From: Endozoicomonas sp965261315 | Lineage (GTDB): Bacteria; Pseudomonadota; Gammaproteobacteria; Pseudomonadales; Endozoicomonadaceae | Reading direction: 5' to 3' | Length of the DNA: 64,000 nucleotides | Assembly: GCA_965261315.1 (NCBI GenBank) | Contig: CBDHDM010000041.1 | Span: forward strand, 60,383 to 124,382 | Shown here: positions 1 to 9,958 of the stretch, piece after piece | Layout: every line of letters begins with the position of its first letter | How positions within the stretch are numbered: the first letter of the stretch is position 1 | Notes under the pieces: model-generated | Database searches by the model: none | What the model saw: the letters and a program-made list of their open reading frames with translations, nothing else | Told to the model about the DNA's origin: nothing | Position numbers and translations under genes: made by a program

Positions 1-45
1 ACAATCGAGTGGGGTATATGAATGCTTACATTTACTGGCTAAGCA

Positions 46-1860
46 TTACTTGGAACGGCTGGCACGCTTACGCTCGTGCTCCTTCAGGAACTTCTTTCGA
101 ATACGGATATTGTTTGGTGTCACTTCAACCAGTTCATCATCGTCAATAAACTCCAGGGCCTGCTCGAGAGAGTGGCGAACCGGCGGCGTCAGAATGATAT
201 TCTCATCGGTACCCGCTGCCCGCACGTTGGTCAGCTGCTTAGCCTTGGTCGGGTTGACCGTCAGATCGTTATCACGGCTGTGCAGACCGATAACCTGACC
301 TTCATATACATCGACGTTTGGATTGATAAACAGCCGACCACGCTCCTGCAAGGTAAACAGGGAGTAACCCAGCACTTTACCATTGGCCATGGAGATCATA
401 ACGCCATTATTACGCTGACCGACCTCACCACCTTTTACTTCACCATAGTGATCAAAGATCGAGGTCATAATACCGCTACCTGATGTCATGGTCAGGAACT
501 GGGAACGAAAACCAATAAGGCCTCGGGCAGGCATAATAAAGTCCAGACGTACGCGACCTTTACCATCCGGCACCATATCTTGCAGCTCAGCACGACGCAG
601 GCCAAGTGCTTCCATCACCGATCCCTGATGCTGTTCTTCAATATCCACCACGACGTGTTCGAAAGGCTCCTGCTTAACGCCATCAATTTCCTTCACCACA
701 ACCTGAGGGCGGGAAACGGCCAGCTCAAAGCCTTCGCGACGCATGGTTTCAATCAACACCGATAGGTGCAGTTCACCACGACCGGAAACCTTGAATTTAT
801 CCGCATCATCACCTGGCTCAACACGCAGAGCAACGTTGTGAATCAGCTCACGCTCAAGACGTTCACGGATATTACGGGAGGTTACAAACTTACCGTCCTG
901 ACCAGCAAACGGCGAATCATTCACCTGGAAGGTCATGCTCACCGTTGGTTCATCCACCGTCAGCGGAGGCAGCATTTCAGGACGCTCAGGATCACACAGC
1001 GTGTCAGAAATATTCAGCTGATCGATACCGGTGATGCAGACAATGTCACCTGCACGGGCTTCTTCAACCTCAACACGCTCCAGACCCAGATGACCCATGA
1101 CCTTCTGGATTTTGGTCTTACGCTGTTTGTTTTCCATATCCACCAGCACAATCTGCTGGCCCGGCTTCAGCATACCGCGAGAGATACGACCGATACCGAT
1201 AACACCGACATAGCTGTTGTAATCCAGGGCACTGATCTGCATCTGGAAAGGACCATCAACATCCACGGAAGGTGCAGGCACACGCTCAGTGATCATTTCA
1301 AACAGCGGTGTCATATCCTCTGCCAGATCATCAGGGTCGTGACCGGCAACACCATTCAGGGCTGATGCATAAATAACCGGGAAGTCCAGCTGCTCATCAG
1401 TGGCACCCAGACGATCAAAGAGATCAAACACCTGATCCATAACCCAGTCAGGACGGGCACCCGGACGGTCAACCTTGTTGATAACAACAATAGGATTCAG
1501 ACCCTGTTCAAATGCCTTCTGGGTAACGAAGCGAGTCTGTGGCATCGGCCCATCAACCGCATCCACCAGCAGCAGAACCGAATCAACCATGGAGAGTACG
1601 CGCTCAACTTCACCACCGAAGTCAGCGTGTCCTGGAGTATCAACGATGTTGATATGAAAATCGCGCCACTCAATAGCCGTATTCTTGGCCAGGATAGTAA
1701 TGCCGCGCTCTTTTTCCTGGTCGTTGGAATCCATGATACGCTCAGCGCCCTGGTCCTTACGACCCAGAGTACCTGACTGCTGCAGCAGTTTGTCCACGAG
1801 CGTAGTCTTACCGTGGTCAACGTGGGCAATAATGGCGATGTTCCGCAGTTTTTCGATCAC
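46..1860 (-). CDS. typA: Ribosome-associated GTPase TypA/BipA
   Basis: A 604-residue translational GTPase of the EF-G superfamily that binds the 70S ribosome and helps ribosome assembly and stress or cold adaptation. The N-terminus carries the G1 loop AHVDHGKTT (about residue 12), the G3 motif DTPGH and the G4 motif NKVD. EF-G-like domains II, III and V follow, then the TypA-specific C-terminal domain ending in a Lys/Arg-rich tail. Length matches the family (about 600-610). The ATG start gives MIEKLRNIAIIAHVD, the usual TypA N-terminus. It stands alone and is transcribed toward the left edge of the window. Confidence 0.97.
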   Translation of the reverse strand: MIEKLRNIAIIAHVDHGKTTLVDKLLQQSGTLGRKDQGAERIMDSNDQEKERGITILAKNTAIEWRDFHINIVDTPGHADFGGEVERVLSMVDSVLLLVDAVDGPMPQTRFVTQKAFEQGLNPIVVINKVDRPGARPDWVMDQVFDLFDRLGATDEQLDFPVIYASALNGVAGHDPDDLAEDMTPLFEMITERVPAPSVDVDGPFQMQISALDYNSYVGVIGIGRISRGMLKPGQQIVLVDMENKQRKTKIQKVMGHLGLERVEVEEARAGDIVCITGIDQLNISDTLCDPERPEMLPPLTVDEPTVSMTFQVNDSPFAGQDGKFVTSRNIRERLERELIHNVALRVEPGDDADKFKVSGRGELHLSVLIETMRREGFELAVSRPQVVVKEIDGVKQEPFEHVVVDIEEQHQGSVMEALGLRRAELQDMVPDGKGRVRLDFIMPARGLIGFRSQFLTMTSGSGIMTSIFDHYGEVKGGEVGQRNNGVMISMANGKVLGYSLFTLQERGRLFINPNVDVYEGQVIGLHSRDNDLTVNPTKAKQLTNVRAAGTDENIILTPPVRHSLEQALEFIDDDELVEVTPNNIRIRKKFLKEHERKRASRSK

Positions 1861-1957
1861 TGTGTCATTCTCTCAATTCATCCTCCTGCGACGAAAACGG
1901 AGTCCGTTTTCGAACCTGTAAGAAATCCAGGGGGATTTATCCGTTTATCGGGGCTCA

Positions 1958-2220
1958 GGCTCTGTTGACATAGGGCTGTCAAGCTCAGCTCAAGCCATAA
2001 CGTTCAAGGCAAGGCGCAAGAACGCAGGAATACTAATGTATTTCAAGTTCTTGCAACGCATCCGTGAGCGTTATGGCTTGAGCCCAAAGGGCGGTCCGTA
2101 AAGCTGCTTTCCAACTTCGTTAAGCTGGTTTGATGTAGAACCACTACACCTTCACCAGCTCGCCTTGTGGAAAACAGCTTTACGGGCCACTGAGCACGTC
2201 AGCCTTATGCCAACAGAACC
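1958..2220. repeat. 263-bp nested inverted-repeat element (MITE-like)
   Basis: The outer arms 1958-1978 and 2200-2220 are inverted copies of a 21-bp sequence starting GG(C/T)TCTGTTG, with 3 mismatches. Inside lie two further palindromes: 1988-2002 pairs perfectly with 2069-2083 (15 bp, with an inner GCAAGAAC/GTTCTTGC pair), and 2093-2106 pairs with 2175-2188 (one mismatch, with inner AGCTGGT/ACCAGCT). There is no coding capacity. Terminal inverted repeats plus internal hairpins suggest a non-autonomous miniature transposable element. I see no clear target duplication. The rest of the typA-msbA gap (1861-1957, 2221-2509) holds no gene I can support. Confidence 0.65.
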
Positions 2221-2509
2221 TTGCCACAGACTAGCCTAAAGCCTCATATTTTGGGGAGGTTGTGTGGCCAAGGCTAATCGCTGTTATCTATAAAAAAGGG
2301 CGCAATAGTACCCTATCCCTGCCAAAACCCCTACGCCAGAATGTACTAATTAGATAACTTTTTTACGCAATCGGACCAACACAGCGGCTACTTTCCATGC
2401 AGTTCTTCCGAAAACCCTGCGTAAAAAGGCTTTTTAAAGCGCTCAATTCACTGCTATCCTCGCGGGTTCATTTTTATTTCGGCTTTGAACCGGAAAACGA
2501 TCCTATATC

Positions 2510-4348
2510 ATGTCAGAACAGAAACCTTTTACCAGTGGCTCTGGCAGTACTGGCAGCCTGCAGATCTACATTCGACTGCTGACCTATGTAAAACCCTACG
2601 CAGGGTATTTTGCGCTGAGCCTACTGGGTCTGGCGATATTTGCACTGACCCAGCCCGCTTTCGCCAAACTGCTTGAATACTTTGTTCAGGCACTGGAAGG
2701 CGAGGAAGTTACCCTCCTGCAGAACTGGGCATGGCTATCCAGCTCAGGTATATCCTCTCTCTGGTTGATTCCTGCGCTGATGGTTATTATTGCCATCGTT
2801 CGGGGTATCGGTTCCTATCTGGGTAACTACTATATATCCAAGGTAGCGAACTATGTTATCCATGACCTGAGAACCGGGATGTTCGATCGAATGATCAACC
2901 TCCCAAACTCATACTTTGATAACAACAGCTCCGGTCACCTGATTGCCCGCATTACCTACAACGTCAGTCTTGTCACTTCCGCCGCTACGGATGCCATTCG
3001 GGTCGCTGTCAGGGAAGGCCTGACGGTTCTTTTTCTCCTGGGCTTCCTGTTTTACACCAACTGGCAAATGACCCTGATATTTATTGCTGCGCTGCCGGTT
3101 ATAGCACTGGTCGTCTCCTATGCCAGCAAGCGGTTTCGTCGGATCAGCAGAAATATTCAAAACTCGATGGGTGACCTGACCCATGTGACGTCTGAAACCA
3201 TCAATGGCTACCGTGAAGTCAGGGGGTTTGGCGGTGAAGAGTACGAAGGCGACCGTTTCCGATCCTCGAGTGCCGCCAATACCCGCCAGAATCTGAAGCT
3301 GGCTAAAGCGGGCTCTGTACACACCCCGGTTCTACAGTTCATCGTCTCTATCGCCCTGGCCCTGCTGCTGTTTATGGTTTTGTTTGTTAAAGGTGACTCA
3401 ACCACAGCCACACTGGTTGGTTATGTCACGGCGGCTGCACTGCTACCAAAGCCGATCCGCCAACTCAGTGAAGTGAATGCCAATATTCAGAAGGGCATTG
3501 CTGCCGCGGAAAGCATTTTCGAAATGGTGGATGAAATACCTGAAGCCAACAATGGCCAGTACACCTGTGACCGGGTAAAAGGCTGCGTTGAGTTCAAACA
3601 GGTTGGCTTTACCTATGCAGGTGCTGATTCACCAGCTCTGAGTGAGATCAACTTTACCATTGAACCCGGCCAAACCTATGCCCTGGTCGGCCGCTCGGGG
3701 TCAGGTAAAACGACGTTGGCCAACCTGGTTCCCCGGTTTTATAACCATACCGAAGGTGACATTCTTATCGATGGCATTCCCCTCAATGACTTCGAGCTGA
3801 GAAACCTGCGCAGTCATATTGCCCTGGTTAGCCAGAGCATCACGCTGTTTAACGATACGGTCGCCAGAAATATTGCCTACGGAGCCCTGAGCGATGCCGC
3901 AGCGGAAGAAGATATCCGTCTGGCGGCAGAAGCAGCGCATGCTACCGAGTTCATCAAAGATATGTCTGATGGCATTCACACCATTGTGGGTGAAGATGGC
4001 GTTCTTCTCTCCGGTGGGCAGCGTCAGCGTCTGGCCATTGCCCGTGCAGTCCTGAAAGATGCTCCGATTCTGATCCTGGATGAGGCAACGTCAGCACTGG
4101 ATACGGAATCCGAACGTCATATCCAGGCAGCGCTGGATGATATTATGAAAGATCGCACCACGCTGGTCATCGCCCACCGCCTCTCCACCATTGAAAATGC
4201 AGACTGCATTCTCGTAATGGAACATGGACGAATTATCGAGCGGGGAAGCCACTCAGAACTGCTGGCTAAGGGAGAACACTACGCCAAACTCCACAAAATG
4301 CAGTTTCAGGATGAACCTCCTGTAATCGTGGAGCAGGTTCCAGCTTAG
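2510..4348 (+). CDS. msbA: Lipid A export ABC transporter MsbA
   Basis: A 612-residue fused half-transporter that flips lipid A-core across the inner membrane, coupled to ATP hydrolysis. The N-terminal part (about residues 25-335) is the six-helix ABC exporter domain. The nucleotide-binding domain follows, with Walker A GRSGSGKTT (about residue 400), signature LSGGQRQR, Walker B LILDEATSALD and the H-loop AHRLST. Slightly longer than the E. coli protein (582) because of both termini. It is monocistronic here: the next gene downstream is a pseudogene, and the usual lpxK partner is absent. ATG at 2510 gives MSEQKPFTSG. Confidence 0.95.
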   Translation: MSEQKPFTSGSGSTGSLQIYIRLLTYVKPYAGYFALSLLGLAIFALTQPAFAKLLEYFVQALEGEEVTLLQNWAWLSSSGISSLWLIPALMVIIAIVRGIGSYLGNYYISKVANYVIHDLRTGMFDRMINLPNSYFDNNSSGHLIARITYNVSLVTSAATDAIRVAVREGLTVLFLLGFLFYTNWQMTLIFIAALPVIALVVSYASKRFRRISRNIQNSMGDLTHVTSETINGYREVRGFGGEEYEGDRFRSSSAANTRQNLKLAKAGSVHTPVLQFIVSIALALLLFMVLFVKGDSTTATLVGYVTAAALLPKPIRQLSEVNANIQKGIAAAESIFEMVDEIPEANNGQYTCDRVKGCVEFKQVGFTYAGADSPALSEINFTIEPGQTYALVGRSGSGKTTLANLVPRFYNHTEGDILIDGIPLNDFELRNLRSHIALVSQSITLFNDTVARNIAYGALSDAAAEEDIRLAAEAAHATEFIKDMSDGIHTIVGEDGVLLSGGQRQRLAIARAVLKDAPILILDEATSALDTESERHIQAALDDIMKDRTTLVIAHRLSTIENADCILVMEHGRIIERGSHSELLAKGEHYAKLHKMQFQDEPPVIVEQVPA

Positions 4349-6022
4349 AGCCTGCTGATGTTTCGTTGCATGTTCAGCACATCAGGCCCTAAATAAAAGA
4401 ACGTGCCTAACCCCTCAAATCTGTGAATAATGTCCTTAGGGGAAAATAACTAAGGACATTTTGTGCAGGCTTCACAGAAAAGGCTTTTCTTCTTTGCCCT
4501 TGGGGCAGGACTCCTCATCCTGATACTGGCACTGTCCAATCGGCAATCCGCCTCCCCTGAACCCAGCCGTAGATCGCGCCGTACCTGTTATGGCAATCAC
4601 GATTGAGAAAAAAGACGTTGCCCCTCATATCCGGCTTTGGCCGCGTTAAGCCCAAAGTGGAGTGGAAAGCGGTTGCTGAAGCCAGCGGAAAAATCATTTA
4701 CCGACACCCGGATCTTGAAAAAGGAAGAATTCTCAAAGCCGGAGAAACCATTGATCCTAACCAGGGAACCGCAGGTGTTATTCTCGAGATCGAGCAAGAT
4801 TTAAGCAGCCACTCCCGACGATTACACGACAACATCTTTATCAGATGCGTAGGCGTACTCAAAATGCTCAGGAAAAAAGAAAAACAATAGCGACTTTGCG
4901 CTGGAAAAATTCATCTTCTCTAACCCTGAATACCTGGCTATCTACCGCATTAGGAAGTATCAAATGCCAGCTTCTGGGATTTGCAACCGTGTGCAATTGC
5001 CTTGAACAAAGCATCCCAACTATCAATCATCAAGGTAAGAAAAAAACTGGTTATTTTTTTCCATAATCGTTTTCGTGTTGGCTTCGCTGGTTTATTTAAA
5101 GCTTTTTGAAATCGTGGACAAGCCAACTCCTGAATCTGATCGAAAAGAAAAGCCAGGAATGTAAGGTAGGCGAAATTCGTAGCCAGGTGATATTCGCCAT
5201 GACCATAGCTGTGCTCAAGTTGATAGCCTTGGTTCTTCAGGGTGTTAAACGTTTGATTCTCAATATGCCATCTACAACGACCTCCTCTCATGACGGATTC
5301 AACTGTCTTTTTAGTCAATTCAATATCGGTTATCCAACACCAGACATGCGAATTACCCGCTTTATCAATTTCAATATAATCCAGGACATTGACCTGCTCT
5401 GCATCATCCTGCAGATTCAGGGTTACATTATTTGCATAGCGGAATCTGTGAGTTGTATTGTTCTCTTTATCAACGATGGTGTGGTGCTTAACTTCACCCT
5501 GATCATAAAGCTCATTCATGGCCTCAATAAGCGACACATGATTGCCATCTTTTGCGACGATAATATAGTGCCAGCCATACTTCTTGATCAGAGCAATGGT
5601 GGGATTGTCAGCGTATAAGCCATCGAGAAGAATGACCAGTTTTAGTTGCGGGTGGTCGTGTTTTACCTGTGCCAGAAAACGTCGGATAGCCGCTTTTTCA
5701 CAATCATTTTTTGTCGTACCATCTTGTTTGCAAATGGCTTCCGGTGCTAAAGGAATCACGGTTTTCTGATTTTGATGGACAATACACCCACCCATAATAT
5801 TGTGATAATAGGCTTCATTCTTTTTGCCTTCATTCATGATGCAACAGTCATCACAACGACAGGTTCCTGAATAAAAAAGACCAGTGCCATCAATAGGAAG
5901 GAGGTAATGGTCTTTTAGCTTTCCGCATTTGAATTCGAATCCTTTCAGGGCTCCATTACGCTGAACAATGTTGAATAGTTCTTTGAAGGGTTTCTTAAGT
6001 TCGGCGGGATCTACAGGGTCAA

Positions 6023-6030
6023 TAACTTCT
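6023..6030. repeat. Target-site duplication of ISL3 element, left copy
   Basis: TAACTTCT directly abuts the left inverted repeat of the ISL3-family element and is repeated exactly at 7376-7383. Eight base pairs is the usual duplication length of this family. Confidence 0.9.
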
Positions 6031-7375
6031 GGCTCTTCGTCGTTTCATATGGATTTCAGGATATCCGCCACAGGGCTGGCTATCAGGTAAATCATCGTGA
6101 TAAAAGTCCCTGTATTACGGTAACCTTTTGCCCTTGCCCTGGCTGCCTGAAACAGACTGTTCAGCCCTTCCATTCGTGCATTGGTATACGTCGAATACCA
6201 GCGTTGCAGAATCTTATCAGCATGACGTTCAACCGTTTCCAAAGCTTTGCGTACCGGCTCCAGGATTTCTATGTCTCCCAACTCCTTCCGTGCATAACCG
6301 ATGAAATGACTAAGTCGCCAGCGGGCTGCCCTGATGGTTTCAGCTTTACGGATCCAGCGTAGCTTTTCCTTGATCTTCCAGGCCGTGCCTGTATGTAAGT
6401 CACTGGTCTCCAATTCTGCAAGTGCTTCAACTTGTTTCTCTGTCAATGGCCCGTCTGCGTTCTTCAGAATCGCCCAGCGAAGCTCTTTCGGCAGGTGTTG
6501 TAACTTACGCTCAGCCTTACGCACGTCGTCTAATGCCGTGGTAAACAATTGCACAACATGAAACCAGTCAATGGTCACATTGGCATTGGGGAGTTCTTCT
6601 TTCGTTGCGGCCAGGAAAGCTTTGGACATATCACAAACCACCTCCAGAATATTTTCTGCCTTGCCCTGATGCTCTTCGAGAAAGGTCTTGAAATCCCTGA
6701 CTGTCTGCTTGCCTTTGCCGGGCGTCGCGAACAACACCGGCTTATCCGAACGATCCATGTCGATGAATACGGTAACGTAGTTATGACCTCGTTTTGAGGC
6801 TGTTTCATCAAGACCGATGGCTTTCAGCTCAGCGAAGTTCATCTCAAGCAGCGCTCTGCTGACGTAGTGCTTGATAACCCGCCAGATACGTTTATCCGCG
6901 ACACCAATGTACTCTGCACAGGCCTTGACGGGCATTTCACGAGCCAACATCAACAGAGCCTGTTCAAATAAAAGTGTGAACTTGCTGCCTTCTCTGGCCC
7001 AGGGTACATGAATACGACGTATACCGTGTTCTTCACAGTTGGTCCGAGGGACATTTGCAGTAATGAAGCAGTGGTGCTGGAAGAAATTCAGGTGTCGCCA
7101 GGTGAGTTCTTTGAAGTCATGTGCAGGGCAGGCCTTGCCACAGCAGGGGCATGGATAGAGGCTGCCACGATCAGCAGCCACCTTGAGCGTAAGGGTACTG
7201 GGTTTGGTTGAAGTATCCAGATGCTGACTCACCAGTTTCCATGGAAATTGTAAGCCGAGGCCGAGTATAAAAATCTGATTTCCATCCATGGGCAGGACAC
7301 TTCTTCTGAGGTGAAAAAAAGAAGGGTCTTTTACAGAAATTTGCTTACAAAATCCACATCAAAGGACGAGGAGCC
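6031..7375 (-). mobile_element. Complete ISL3-family insertion sequence (1345 bp)
   Basis: The ends are imperfect inverted repeats: 6031-6056 begins GGCTCTTCGTCGTTT and the complement of 7350-7375 begins GGCTCCTCGTCCTTT, with about 22 of 26 positions matching. An 8-bp direct repeat TAACTTCT flanks it (6023-6030, 7376-7383). It contains one full-length transposase gene on the minus strand. Intact ends, intact duplication and an open transposase frame indicate a recent insertion, inside another transposase gene. Confidence 0.92.
6045..7289 (-). CDS. tnp: ISL3-family transposase
   Basis: A 414-residue transposase. The N-terminus has the family's zinc-ribbon-like cysteines (YPCPCCGKACPAH and a second Cys/His pair in PRTNCEEHG), followed by a helix-turn-helix region around EYIGVADKRIWRVIKHY. 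The DDE catalytic domain includes IGLDETASKRGHNYV, VVCDMSKAFL and, near the C-terminus, TNARMEGLNSLFQAARARAKG with the last acidic residue. Full length for the family and apparently intact. The stop codon lies within 15 bp of the left inverted repeat and the start about 60 bp inside the right one. It shares its strand with the transposase gene it interrupts. Confidence 0.93.
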   Translation of the reverse strand: MDGNQIFILGLGLQFPWKLVSQHLDTSTKPSTLTLKVAADRGSLYPCPCCGKACPAHDFKELTWRHLNFFQHHCFITANVPRTNCEEHGIRRIHVPWAREGSKFTLLFEQALLMLAREMPVKACAEYIGVADKRIWRVIKHYVSRALLEMNFAELKAIGLDETASKRGHNYVTVFIDMDRSDKPVLFATPGKGKQTVRDFKTFLEEHQGKAENILEVVCDMSKAFLAATKEELPNANVTIDWFHVVQLFTTALDDVRKAERKLQHLPKELRWAILKNADGPLTEKQVEALAELETSDLHTGTAWKIKEKLRWIRKAETIRAARWRLSHFIGYARKELGDIEILEPVRKALETVERHADKILQRWYSTYTNARMEGLNSLFQAARARAKGYRNTGTFITMIYLIASPVADILKSI

Positions 7376-7383
7376 TAACTTCT
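7376..7383. repeat. Target-site duplication of ISL3 element, right copy
   Basis: Second exact copy of TAACTTCT, next to the right inverted repeat that ends at 7375. Removing 6031-7375 and one copy restores the reading frame of the interrupted transposase. Confidence 0.9.
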
Positions 7384-8119
7384 CTCATTCTTGTGTCAGA
7401 AGGAACACTACCATCCTTAATATGGTAAAGTTTTTCGAGATTATGGCAGCATACTTCGTCGAGCCTTTCCTCATCGAATGCTAACAGCGAATCACACTTT
7501 TGATGCATCATGGCAAAAGCAGATTTAGGAAAATTGGCAAATGGAATGATGCACTGATTGGGACGGTGATCAGTTATTTTTTCAAAGCATTCAGAAACTG
7601 TTTTTATGAGATAAGTAGCACTGAATTGCCTGACTTTTTTCTGTATGGCAGTACCCATAATTGATCCGACGACGATGATTTAGTAAAGATCAATTTTAGT
7701 CGATAAATTGTGCGGGTGAGTTTTTATTGCTTCCTCTGCGTGTTGCGTGGTAGTAAGGCTCCGGAATTCATCGGGAATTGCTGAGATTTAAGAGCAATGG
7801 TGAATAACCATCAGGTGCCTCTCTCCAATGGGCTATTTGTTGAAGCTATTATTGAAGGTCTTCCCCTTCCCCAGCTACTGGTTCCTGAGGCCACTCTTCA
7901 TGGAAATACTCTGTACACGCTGAATGAACAGAGCAAACTACAAAAAGTAAATGTTGACGTTCTGTTCAGACGCGATGGCCTTGCTGCCGTGGACGGAGCA
8001 GTTCAGGCCGGAGATAGCGTTGTCACAACTGACCTGATTCCTGCCATTGATGGAATGCAGCTTAAACTTGCTGCCGGAAACTCAACGAAAGACACGCACA
8101 AAGAAGCGGAGACTAGCCA

Positions 8120-9868
8120 GTGATCCGCTATTTCCTGAAACACCCCACGGCTGCCAATCTATTAATGGCAGCATTGCTGATTGCAGGCTTTCTTTCACTC
8201 CCGGAAATCAAACGGGAAACGTTTCCTGAATTCAGCCCAAGCTATATATCCGCTACAGTAGCCTATCCGGGAGCAACCCCGGAGGAAGTTGAAGAAAGTC
8301 TCTGCCTGCGGATGGAAGATGCCATTGATGGCCTGAGTCAGATTGAAGAGGCAAAATGTCAGGCACTGGAAGGCAGCGCCAACCTGAGAATTAAATTGGA
8401 CAACGGGGCTGATATTGGCCGAATGCTGGTTGATGTGCAGACCCGGATCAATGCCATTAATGACTTCCCCTGCGAAATAGAGTCCCCCGTGGTGCAGGAG
8501 CTGGACTGGAATGAGCCGGTCGTTGACGTTGCGATTACTGCCAATACCAGCCTGCCCGAGCTTAAGGCTTACGCCGAAGATATCAGAAAAAGAATGAGAG
8601 TAGATGCTGGACTGCCGCTTGTTGCACTCCATAACTTCTCAGACCATCAACTTCGTGTAGAACTGAGAGAGTCCAGCCTGAGACAACTTGGACTGACGGT
8701 GAGTGACATTGCCAGCAAACTGTCTCGCCAGAACATTAAACTGCCCAGTGGCAATATTGAAACTCATCACAAACACCTTCTGATCCGCTTTGATGAACGC
8801 AAGGTAACGCCTGAAACGCTGGGGCAGACTATTATTTCATCGTCGTCTTCAGGCGGAGTTATCCGCCTTGCAGATATTGCCACCATTACCGACCGCTTTG
8901 AGCTGGATGAAAACCGCATCGACTTCAACGGCCAGCCCGCCGCCATACTGACCATCAGCAAAAACAAAGCCGATGATGCCCTGCGGGTGAAAAGTGTTGT
9001 AGAAAACTTTGTTAACGCTGAACAGGCCAGAGCACCGGATGGTATCACTCTGACCATGACCAACGACCTCTCTTCCGTGTTATGGGACCGTCTGACAATG
9101 ATGGTACGTAATGGCTGGCAGGGAATCATACTGGTCTTCGGGGTTATGTGGCTGTTTTTCTCACTCCGATACTCCTTCTGGGTTGCCGCTGGCCTGCCGG
9201 TCGCTTTTCTTGGCAGTATTATGTTGATGGCCCAGGTGGGTCTCGCCATCAATATCATATCTCTGGTCGCTCTGCTCATGGCCATCGGGATTATGATGGA
9301 TGATGCCATTGTTATTTCGGAGTCCGTTGCGGCCCACCTGGACCGGGGAATGGAAATAGACAATGCGGTGCTTGCCGGAGTAAAAAAAGTATTTCCGGGC
9401 GTTGTTTCATCCTACCTGACCACCATCTGTATTTTTGGTAGCCTGTTGTTTCTGGCAGGGCAGATGGGATCGGTGCTAAAAGTCATTCCGCAGGTATTGA
9501 TTCTGGTACTGACCCTGAGTTTGATCGAAGCATTCCTGATTCTTCCTCATCATCTTGCCCACTCCTTACGCAGAAAAAACAAAGAACGAAAACCCCTGGC
9601 CTTTAAACAAATATTCCTGGACCGCTTTGAAAAGTTCAGAACCACTACGCTGGTCAGAATGGTTAATAAAGTGATTGAGTGGCGCTACCTGTTTATGGGG
9701 AGCGTGCTGTCACTATTGCTGATATCCATTTCTCTTATTATCAGCGGCGCTGTCTATTTTATTGGTTTTCCTGACGTGGATGGCGACCAGACAGAAGTGA
9801 GAATTATCCTTCCTCCCGGGGCAACCTTGAATCAAACGTCACTTGTGGATGATCAGAAAGCAGTCTGA
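8120..9868 (+). pseudogene. Truncated RND efflux transporter (AcrB/MexF type)
   Basis: The first 582 residues of an inner-membrane RND proton antiporter, a family usually about 1,020-1,050 long. It starts with MIRYFLKHPTAANLLMAALL (TM1), followed by the first periplasmic porter region. TM2-TM6 carry MAIGIMMDDAIVISESVAAH, the conserved TM4 segment with the paired Asp residues. It stops at LVDDQKAV, just into the second periplasmic region, so the second half of the pump is gone. The start overlaps the last codons of the adaptor pseudogene (ATG inside ...CCAGTGATC). With a dead adaptor as partner this operon is not functional. An unrelated gene begins 90 bp downstream. Confidence 0.88.
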
Positions 9869-9958
9869 ATAATGGTCGTGTTGATGGAACTTTATCCTCT
9901 GCATCTAATCAAATGACTGAGCGAATATATACAACAAAGTAGGTTTCAGCCCAGTCAG

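Larger units (their letters stand above)
4950..7658 (-). pseudogene. DDE transposase of the outer IS, split by ISL3
   Basis: Two pieces form one reading frame when the inner ISL3 and one 8-bp duplication are removed. The N-terminal piece (7658 down to 7376) ends VPSDTRMREV. The C-terminal piece (about 6048 down to 4950) begins VIDPVDPAELKKPF. The rejoined protein is about 451 residues. Candidate acidic catalytic residues lie in LLPIDGTGLF, VILLDGLYADNP and CRWHIENQTFNTLKNQGY. A Cys cluster (CRCDDCC) sits just after the first Asp. The fold is the IS4-like DDE type; I cannot name the IS family safely. Apart from the insertion I see no stop or frameshift, so ISL3 arrived while this transposase was still intact. 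Confidence 0.8.
4941..7754 (-). mobile_element. Insertion sequence with DDE transposase, itself interrupted by ISL3
   Basis: A transposon lying inside the efflux adaptor pseudogene. Its transposase gene (7658 to 4950, minus strand) is split by the ISL3 element at 6031-7375. The exact ends are not resolved: CTACCGCAT at 4941 and its imperfect reverse complement GCGTGGTAG at 7746-7754 are the best candidates, but the match is weak and I see no target duplication. Without the inner element it would be roughly 1.45 kb. Confidence 0.55.
4463..8123 (+). pseudogene. Broken RND efflux membrane-fusion protein (HlyD/AcrA type)
   Basis: Fragments of a periplasmic adaptor subunit of an RND pump. From GTG 4463 the sequence encodes a signal anchor (VQASQKRLFFFALGAG). 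The reading then jumps frame near 4590 (VPVMAITIEKKDVAPHI) and again near 4640 (GFGRVKPKVEWKAVAEASGK, the lipoyl-domain region). It runs out around 4930, where a transposon sits. The C-terminal beta-barrel part resumes at about 7797 (NNHQVPLSNGLFVEAIIEG) and ends at 8123, overlapping the pump gene start at 8120. The middle of the protein (helical hairpin and part of the lipoyl domain) is missing. So it carries at least two frameshifts, an insertion and a deletion. It cannot make a working adaptor. Confidence 0.85.

Noticed and set aside
2397..2582. 61-codon frame overlapping the msbA start
   Set aside because: It overlaps the MsbA N-terminus in another frame and has no ribosome site or family pattern.
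8767..9363. 198-codon frame antisense to the truncated RND gene
   Set aside because: Rich in Arg, Ser, Thr and Met as expected from the reverse of membrane-protein codons. The sense strand carries unmistakable RND motifs.
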